This document shows, piece after piece, positions 31,218-36,581 of a stretch of DNA of 36,581 nucleotides; the first letter of the stretch is position 1, and the number at the start of each line of letters is the position of its first letter. The notes beneath the pieces are model-generated. The model was not told the origin of the DNA. It worked only from the letters and a program-made list of their open reading frames with translations, and searched no databases. Made by a program: the position numbers and the translations under genes. The stretch spans positions 1 to 36,581 of the forward strand of contig NZ_JAQZSM010000029.1 of assembly GCF_028745735.1 (NCBI RefSeq). Direction: 5' to 3'. Source of the stretch: Roseinatronobacter alkalisoli (GTDB lineage: Bacteria > Pseudomonadota > Alphaproteobacteria > Rhodobacterales > Rhodobacteraceae).

Positions 31218-32200
31218 CGGAAGCGAATGCGCGGATCAATCACCGCAAGGAGAATGTCTGATACCAGCATCCCAATGATCGACAGGCAGCAAAGCAGTAG
31301 GATGAAGGCACCGGCCAGGTACATGTCTTGTGCCAAAAGGGCTTGGAGCATGAGCGGACCTGCAGTTGGCAGCGACAGCACGACAGCTGTGATGACGGCA
31401 CCAGAAATGAGCTGCGGGAATGCCCAACCGATCGTCGACACGAACGGGTTGATCGCGATGCGCACCGGATATTTCATGATCAGGCGCCATTCCGATAGAC
31501 CTTTAGCACGCGCGGTCGTCACGTAGGGACGGTGCAGTTCATCCAGCAGGTTTGCGCGCATGATGCGCACCAAGCTTGCTGTCGCGCTCGTGCCAAGAAT
31601 GATAACTGGTATCCAGATATGCTTTGCAAGGTCGACAAGCTTGGCCCATGACCAGGGCGCGTCCTGATACTCGTCCGAAAATAGGCCTGACACGTCAGCC
31701 CCGAAATAAACCACAGCGATGTACATAAGTACGAGCGCAAAGAGGAAGTTGGGCGTCGCAAGCCCGAGAAAGCCAATCGCTGTGACTACGTAGTCGCCGA
31801 TCGAGTACTTCCGCACAGCGGAATAGATACCGATAGGAAGTGCCAAAGCCCATGTGAACATGAGCGTGGCAAGCGCCAGTGTCACGGACAAGGACATGCG
31901 CTCCCAAATTAGCGTTGAGACCGGCTGCTGCCATTCGAAGGAGATGCCAAAATCACCCTGAACGGCGTTGCTGATCCAGTGCCAGTACTGAACCAGAAAC
32001 GGCTGATCCAATCCGTAGCGTTCGCGCATGGCGTCAAGACGCGCTTGGTCGACGACATCTCCGGACTCGGAAAGCGTTGCAGCGAAACTCGTGATGTAGT
32101 CACCGGGTGGTGCTGAGATGAGCGCAAAGGCGATGATCGACACTGCGAATAGGAGCGGAATTGACCAGGCGATGCGCCGCAAAATGTAGAGGAAAAGCAT
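31214..32200 (-). CDS. ABC transporter permease, DppB/OppB type
   Basis: 328 residues. It starts MLFLYILRRIAWSIPLLFAVSIIAFALI, typical of DppB; I chose this start because the upstream extension to 32275 is not family-like. It has six membrane segments, with the EAA-type loop RIMRANLLDELHRPYVTTARAKGLSEWRLIMKYPVRIAINPF near 225-265. It pairs with the DppC-like permease. The stop codon overlaps the downstream start by 4 bp. It is second in the transporter operon, after the binding-protein gene. Confidence 0.92.
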   Translation of the reverse strand: MLFLYILRRIAWSIPLLFAVSIIAFALISAPPGDYITSFAATLSESGDVVDQARLDAMRERYGLDQPFLVQYWHWISNAVQGDFGISFEWQQPVSTLIWERMSLSVTLALATLMFTWALALPIGIYSAVRKYSIGDYVVTAIGFLGLATPNFLFALVLMYIAVVYFGADVSGLFSDEYQDAPWSWAKLVDLAKHIWIPVIILGTSATASLVRIMRANLLDELHRPYVTTARAKGLSEWRLIMKYPVRIAINPFVSTIGWAFPQLISGAVITAVVLSLPTAGPLMLQALLAQDMYLAGAFILLLCCLSIIGMLVSDILLAVIDPRIRFR

Positions 32201-32289
32201 TTCTAAACCACCTAGATGTGCTGCTATTGCATTGCGTTGAGCAGTGCCGCCACCACGGGATCGGCGGCACCGCATTCGATTGTGCTAGC

Positions 32290-34239
32290 CTACTCTGCCC
32301 AGTACCAAGTTTGCAGCAGCGTGGGCGATGGAGTCGGATAGGACCAGGAGCTTGGCATTGACTCCGGCACATTCCTTAAACCATTCTTGATGATGCCATA
32401 TGTTGGGAGAGCCTTGGACACACCGATCACTTCGAATTCGTCCGCTGCTATGGAGGCAATTTCCAACATTGTGGCACGCCGCCCTGCGGGGTCGGCAATC
32501 CCGCGCGCTTTGTCATAGAGTTCGAGGCGCTTCTTGACGCTGACCGGGGGCTCTTCGCCGCGCTCACCGCCGCTTTCGTACCAGTTCACCCATGGAATGC
32601 CGTACCGACTGTCATGGCTTACTGGCACAAGTTGGTGCGGCAATTGGCCGGAAACCCAGCTCTGACGACCGTTCCACACAGCAGCGTCATGCTCGTTGCT
32701 CTCTGACGTTCGCTGGTAGAAGAAGGTCCGCTCCATGGGGTTGATGTCCATGTCCACACCAATCTCCGCCCATTGCTGCTCGATCAATTGAAGTGCGTCG
32801 ACCCATGTTGGATCAAAGGTCGGGATTACGTCTACCCTGAACTTGAGCGGCGCTCCGTTCGGCAGCAGGCGCATTCCGTTGGCACCGCGCTCGACCAATC
32901 CCAACCCGTCCAGCAGGGCATTCGCCCTCTCCGGATCATGCTCAAGAAACTGCGTCGAGGTTCGCTCGTCGAAGTATGGGTGGGTTTCGAATGGACCGTG
33001 TTGCCACGGTTCTCCATCGCCAAGCATCACGGTGTCGATAATAGCTTGACGGTCCATACCGATCGACAGCGCCACACGGAAGTCCCTCTCGTTGAACACC
33101 TTCTTCAACTCGGAATTCTTGCTGGTCAGATTTAGATTGATGACCATGTTCGAGCCACCCGGAGGCGCGGCTTCGAAGAACTGGTAGCCGCCCGGTTCGC
33201 GGTTTTCGGCCAAGACGGGGCGGTTGTTGGGCGCATCGATGTGCCGCAGACCAAAGTCGATCCGGCCGCCGATGATCGCTAGGATCAGGCTCTCGGTGTC
33301 CGCACCGATCGGCATAACTAGCTTGTCGATATAAGGTAATTGGTTGCCGTCGGTGTCAATCTGCCAGAAATACGGGTTCCGCTCCATCACGACGCGCGTC
33401 GCGCCGCCGGTATATGGCTCAATAATAACCCATGGATCGAGTGTGGGCCGTTCTGGATTGCCCCAGCGCGCCGGAATTTCCAGATCACCGCACTTCTGCA
33501 GGAAAAGGTTCTGCCAGTCTGCCGCGTTCTCGGCTGCAATCAACTCCTCGATGTTGTCGTTATATTTTGGCATAAACCGGCTGCAGTAGTGCTTGGAATA
33601 CAGGACCGGATTCTGCCCGAGCGGCGCCGCAAGCTCCGCCAGGAAGTCTCCGTAGGGCTGAGCAAAGGTGAACCTGACGGTGTAGCTGTCGAGTTTCTCG
33701 GCTTTCAGCGGCTCGCCGCCGGTCGTGTAGCGCGCGGGAATCGGCGCGAATTCATCGTTGAGGATCAAGTCCGTTACGTTGAACATGACATCATCGGCGG
33801 TGAACGGCGTGCCGTCCGACCATTTCATCCCTTCACGCAAATGGAAGGTGAACACTTTGCCCTCGTCGTCAACTTCAAAGCTCTCGGCGACGTTCGGGAC
33901 AACCTCGGTGTATTGCGGATCCCAACGGACAAGGCCCTGGGGCCCGACGACACGCAGGATTCCGTTGTGGTCCGAGCTGCCCCGTAGTCCGGTCCTCAGC
34001 TCGCCACCGTAGGTCCCGATCGAGTCAAGCGGCTGGATGACGGCCGGTTCGCTACCGACCCGCTCAGAAACCGGAGGCAGCTCGCCCGCCGCGACCTTCT
34101 CGGCCAGCGCAGGCGCCTCACCAGTTGCCCCTTGTCCGGCATCCGACAGCGCCATCAGCGGCGTAATCGCAACGCCAAACATCAGGCCAGCCATCACACG
34201 GCCGGACCTCATGCGCACGCGGTCTATAATTCTTTTCAT
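32290..34239 (-). CDS. ABC transporter periplasmic binding protein (SBP family 5)
   Basis: 649 residues, longer than dipeptide-binding DppA (about 535), as is common in oligosaccharide-binding members of the family. The basic start MKRIIDRVRMR is followed by a hydrophobic stretch (about 15-32), which is a signal peptide. Family 5 motifs include LREGMKWSDGTPFTADDVMF (about 130-150), NERDFRVALSIGMDRQAI and INPMERTFFYQR. I chose the start at 34239, with GGGAGG upstream. It is the first gene of the minus-strand operon leading to the dehydratase and lactonase, so the imported compound is probably a uronate, oligouronide or sugar acid. Confidence 0.9.
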   Translation of the reverse strand: MKRIIDRVRMRSGRVMAGLMFGVAITPLMALSDAGQGATGEAPALAEKVAAGELPPVSERVGSEPAVIQPLDSIGTYGGELRTGLRGSSDHNGILRVVGPQGLVRWDPQYTEVVPNVAESFEVDDEGKVFTFHLREGMKWSDGTPFTADDVMFNVTDLILNDEFAPIPARYTTGGEPLKAEKLDSYTVRFTFAQPYGDFLAELAAPLGQNPVLYSKHYCSRFMPKYNDNIEELIAAENAADWQNLFLQKCGDLEIPARWGNPERPTLDPWVIIEPYTGGATRVVMERNPYFWQIDTDGNQLPYIDKLVMPIGADTESLILAIIGGRIDFGLRHIDAPNNRPVLAENREPGGYQFFEAAPPGGSNMVINLNLTSKNSELKKVFNERDFRVALSIGMDRQAIIDTVMLGDGEPWQHGPFETHPYFDERTSTQFLEHDPERANALLDGLGLVERGANGMRLLPNGAPLKFRVDVIPTFDPTWVDALQLIEQQWAEIGVDMDINPMERTFFYQRTSESNEHDAAVWNGRQSWVSGQLPHQLVPVSHDSRYGIPWVNWYESGGERGEEPPVSVKKRLELYDKARGIADPAGRRATMLEIASIAADEFEVIGVSKALPTYGIIKNGLRNVPESMPSSWSYPTPSPTLLQTWYWAE

Positions 34240-34559
34240 CGATTCCTCCCTGATTTTGCTGCGGGAACTAGCGGCTCCTTCCGGCGGTCCCCTGCAGTGG
34301 CAAGGAAACCTTATAATCACCGTTTACATTTTTCAATACATATTATACATTATTTAGCAATGGTACCACTAGGGACGTGGGGCATCATTTGCTAGACTTA
34401 CCCGAAAGCGAAGATTAATTCTGAAAAACAAAGATGATCACTGGAACAAGCCTACATGACAGATCGAGAGATATCGTACACTATTATTCTAATATCGGCT
34501 GGAGTTTTGCTTGGCATCCGCCCTCTTGCGACTCCAAATCCTGCCGAGGGTTTGCAAGG
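34240..34559. promoter_or_regulatory. Divergent control region between ABC operon and uronate dehydrogenase
   Basis: The 320-bp gap holds an AT-rich block at 34312-34360. It contains CAATACATATTATACATTATT (34334-34354); its complement shares ATGTATWATAT with the block upstream of the hydroxyacid dehydrogenase (24005-24021). It is a candidate operator for the GntR regulator encoded at 24180-24899 and probably also contains promoter -10 elements. An in-frame upstream ATG for the plus-strand gene exists at 34434, but the first 42 codons do not look like the protein family, so I treat this part as non-coding. Confidence 0.5.
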
Positions 34560-35438
34560 ATGAACTCGCAGAAAACGCACGAAATCACCCAACAAAACGC
34601 GCTGGACCGGCCGCTTAACCAGTCTCCCAAGCGGATTGCGATTACCGGCGGGTCCGGTCGGGTTGGAACGGCGCTGCGTCGGGCGCTTGCCGGTAAGGTA
34701 GCGAGTATCAAGATTGTCGACACAACCAATCCCGGCCCTTTGGACAATAACCAAACTTGGGAGCATGTGGACGTATCCGATTGCGAGGCCCTGTCTGCGA
34801 GTATGGCGGAAGTAGACGCCATTGTGCACCTCGCGGGCTACCCAAACGAACGCGGCATCGACGATATCCTGCGCGTGAACATCCTAGGTACTCACAACAT
34901 GCTCGAGGCGGCCCGGCGTAATGGCATCGGGCGGGTAGTCTTTGGATCGTCCAATCATACGGTCGGCTTCTACCCGCGCCGGACGATCGTCTCCGACACA
35001 GACCCGATGCGACCGGATTCACTGTACGGGCTGAGCAAATGTTGGGGCGAGCTGGAGGCAGGGCTTTACTTTGACAAGTTCGGCATCCGCACGCTGAACA
35101 TCCGCATAGGCAATGCGGGCGAACGGCCCACGGACGCGCGCGCGCTGCGGATCTGGGTCAGTCCGCGCGACCTTGCGCAGCTGGTCCTGATCGGGCTCGA
35201 ACACCCCGATGTCACCTGCACTACCGTCTACGGAATATCTGATGTGGAAGCCGGCTGGCTGGACAACGGTACGGCGGTGGCCCTGGGCTACAGGCCCGTC
35301 GACAGTGCCAAGGCCATGGTCGGGCCGGACAACGCCGAAGAACGCCCGTCGCCGCTACCGCATATTGCCGAGTTCTTCCAGGGCGGTCGCTTTTGCGTGA
35401 TCGAACACGATGGAACGCTGCGGGACCGCGCAAAATGA
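34560..35438 (+). CDS. udh: Uronate dehydrogenase-like NAD-dependent epimerase/dehydratase-family protein
   Basis: 292 residues, extended-SDR fold. The nucleotide motif is ITGGSGRVG (28-36). The SSNHTVGFYP block (120-129) and the catalytic pair Tyr156/Lys160 in LYGLSKCWGE match bacterial uronate dehydrogenases, which oxidise D-galacturonate/D-glucuronate to aldarolactones with NAD+. Further matches are LYFDKFGI, RIGNAGERPTDAR and the C-terminal FFQGGRF. The first 24 residues are an N-terminal extension relative to the usual 265-residue enzyme, and a later start could be used. It is divergent from the ABC operon. Its stop overlaps the start of the epimerase gene (ATGA). Uronate as substrate is likely, not proven. 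Confidence 0.82.
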   Translation: MNSQKTHEITQQNALDRPLNQSPKRIAITGGSGRVGTALRRALAGKVASIKIVDTTNPGPLDNNQTWEHVDVSDCEALSASMAEVDAIVHLAGYPNERGIDDILRVNILGTHNMLEAARRNGIGRVVFGSSNHTVGFYPRRTIVSDTDPMRPDSLYGLSKCWGELEAGLYFDKFGIRTLNIRIGNAGERPTDARALRIWVSPRDLAQLVLIGLEHPDVTCTTVYGISDVEAGWLDNGTAVALGYRPVDSAKAMVGPDNAEERPSPLPHIAEFFQGGRFCVIEHDGTLRDRAK

Positions 35439-36328
35439 AGATACATGGCGCGTCGCGGCCGAGCTCATTGGCGGACCCCGACGGGACGAATATCACGATT
35501 CGGAACGACGCTCTGCGGGCAGTCTTCCATCCTGTAGCCGGGGGGCGCCTTGGTTCCCTTCGTCACGCCCGCCACGGTGACTTGATCGTGCCGTTCATAG
35601 CTGACACCTTCGACCCATCGACCTGGCCGAAATCGGGCGCGTTTCCGCTGTTTCCGTTCCACAACATGCTACGGCACTCGACGTTTGAACATGAGGGCCG
35701 ACCGGTCCGCCTGCGGCCCAACATGCCTGGCGGCAAAGACGTGATGCATGGTCCCGCCCACCGCCGCGCGTGGTCTGTCAGCTATCACGGTGAAGAGCAA
35801 ATCGCGTTGACGCTGGATTACCATGCCGACGGAGACTGGCCGTTTGACTTCAGGGCCACGCAGCGGTTCGAACTTCATCAGGACCAGTTGACCGTCAAGC
35901 TTTACCTGACCAATACAGGGCGCGAGCACATGCCCGGCGGTCTTGGCTGGCACCCGTATTTCCGAGCCTCCAAAGACGGGGTGATCGGCCTTGACGCTAC
36001 GAGACGGTGGACCCCCTTTGGTCCCGCAGGCATGACCCACGATAGCCCTGTCGCGCCCTTGATCCGCCTTGCACTGGGCAGCACATGGCACTACTCTGGA
36101 TGGACGCAGGCCACCGCCGTGGTCGGCGATGGCGCGCGGATCACGCTGAGCGGACAGGGAGCTCTGACATGCTTCGCCGCCCTGCACAAAGAGGCCTACC
36201 TGTGCCTTGAACCGGTGTCCCACGTCGCCGGCGCGCTGGCGGGTCCGCAGACCCCCACCGATACCGGCCTGCGCCATCTGGCACCGAGCGAGAGCATGTG
36301 TGGCACGATCATCCTGTCGGTCGCCTAA
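35435..36328 (+). CDS. Aldose 1-epimerase family protein
   Basis: 297 residues of the galactose-mutarotase fold. It shows a His105 in VMHGPAHRRAW, His163 in GLGWHPYF, and the catalytic Glu259 in YLCLEPVSHV, which together correspond to the usual His/His/Glu active site. Such enzymes interconvert alpha and beta anomers of sugars. Directly coupled to uronate dehydrogenase, which uses one cyclic anomer (beta-pyranose in the studied enzymes), it probably supplies that anomer. I chose the start at 35435 for the 4-bp overlap; a start at 35393 is in frame but lies inside the upstream gene. Confidence 0.87.
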   Translation: MKIHGASRPSSLADPDGTNITIRNDALRAVFHPVAGGRLGSLRHARHGDLIVPFIADTFDPSTWPKSGAFPLFPFHNMLRHSTFEHEGRPVRLRPNMPGGKDVMHGPAHRRAWSVSYHGEEQIALTLDYHADGDWPFDFRATQRFELHQDQLTVKLYLTNTGREHMPGGLGWHPYFRASKDGVIGLDATRRWTPFGPAGMTHDSPVAPLIRLALGSTWHYSGWTQATAVVGDGARITLSGQGALTCFAALHKEAYLCLEPVSHVAGALAGPQTPTDTGLRHLAPSESMCGTIILSVA

Positions 36329-36469
36329 CGCGGTGCCGACCTAAATCAGTGCAAGATCGCAAGCCCCACTTGTAAGGCACCAAGTCCGAAAATCTCACTG
36401 CGCATCGACCAAAGTCAGGAGGGCTGCATCTCCAATCCGATAACGAAAAGAAATTAAAGCCTCGAGCCT
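36329..36469. other. Short non-coding stretch between epimerase gene and IS630 relic or element
   Basis: No gene is seen. The right part probably contains the end of the IS630-family element that runs out of the window, but I cannot fix its terminal repeat. Confidence 0.35.
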
Positions 36470-36581
36470 TTAACTTGATCCATATCCTGCTTCGCAGCAG
36501 TAATTCCAGCATTCCTGCGGTGTGAACAGATCGCAGACTTCGGCGAGTGCGTCGAACATCTGGTCGAATGTTCTGGCCCCG
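36470..36581 (-). CDS. IS630-family transposase, C-terminal fragment cut by window edge
   Basis: The minus strand reads GARTFDQMFDALAEVCDLFTPQECWNYCCEAGYGSS and a stop (complement of 36470-36472). The C-terminal pattern CDLFTP.EC.NY...AGY is characteristic of IS630-type DDE transposases. The remainder is outside the window, so integrity is unknown. Confidence 0.72.
   Translation of the reverse strand, partial: GARTFDQMFDALAEVCDLFTPQECWNYCCEAGYGSS

Noticed and set aside
34434-34559. Upstream in-frame extension of the uronate dehydrogenase gene
   Set aside because: The 42 codons contain no family similarity and occupy the AT-rich promoter gap; the start at 34560 has a better-placed GAGGG.
1-36581. 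CRISPR arrays, tRNA/rRNA genes, toxin-antitoxin pairs, riboswitches
   Set aside because: I found no regularly spaced repeats, no cloverleaf-like segment with conserved T-loop, no recognisable toxin-antitoxin pair and no riboswitch consensus.

Overview
The window looks like an accessory region of an alphaproteobacterium, most probably a Rhodobacterales member. The evidence is the three-gene TRAP transporter, the GC-rich codon use over most of the window, the type of sugar-acid operon, and the mix of insertion-sequence families. This placement rests on gene style only, because no rRNA, tRNA or housekeeping gene is present. Remains of at least eight insertion sequences suggest a plasmid or genomic island.

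Left part (1-10 kb). An IS5-family transposase runs off the left edge. Next comes a metal-efflux unit: a Zn/Cd/Pb P-type ATPase divergent from a ZntR/CadR-like MerR regulator, with a typical MerR promoter that has a 19-bp spacer. A TetR regulator diverges from a short-chain dehydrogenase. Then follow an IS1182-family relic, an HxlR-type regulator pseudogene with three internal stops, and a flavin-dependent (LLM) oxidoreductase. A frameshifted IS6-family element with both terminal repeats follows. It abuts a truncated IS701-family transposase, and after that comes an apparently intact IS110-family element with a near-identical 16-bp repeat at each end.

Middle (10-18.4 kb). This is a divergent cluster with visibly lower GC. 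On the minus strand are an acyl-CoA synthetase, a double-hotdog (MaoC-like) hydratase and a TRAP transporter (small permease, binding protein, large permease). On the plus strand are an IclR regulator, a hotdog thioesterase and a class III CoA-transferase. Together they look like uptake, CoA activation and hydration of an organic acid whose identity the sequence does not reveal. A perfect 14-bp palindrome lies in the divergent promoter region.

Scrap zone (18.6-20.6 kb). It holds a broken membrane-transporter gene, an IS3-family orfB relic, two IS110-family fragments in a circularly permuted order, and the 3' end of an IS5-family element. That IS5 end stops the first ~45 codons of an aldehyde dehydrogenase.

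Right part (20.7-36.3 kb). This is a uronate/aldarate catabolism locus. On the minus strand are a five-component Opp-type ABC transporter encoded by four genes, an enolase-superfamily acid-sugar dehydratase, a beta-propeller lactonase, an RraA-fold protein (candidate aldolase), a small membrane protein, a GntR/FCD regulator, a D-2-hydroxyacid dehydrogenase, tartronate semialdehyde reductase and glycerate 2-kinase. Divergently transcribed are a uronate-dehydrogenase homologue and an aldose-1-epimerase homologue. The inferred route is uronate -> aldarolactone -> aldarate -> deoxy-keto-aldarate -> pyruvate + tartronate semialdehyde -> D-glycerate -> 2-phosphoglycerate. No GarL/HpcH-type aldolase or KdgD-type dehydratase is present in the window, so the RraA-like protein is the candidate for the cleavage step. 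The window closes with the 3' end of an IS630-family transposase.
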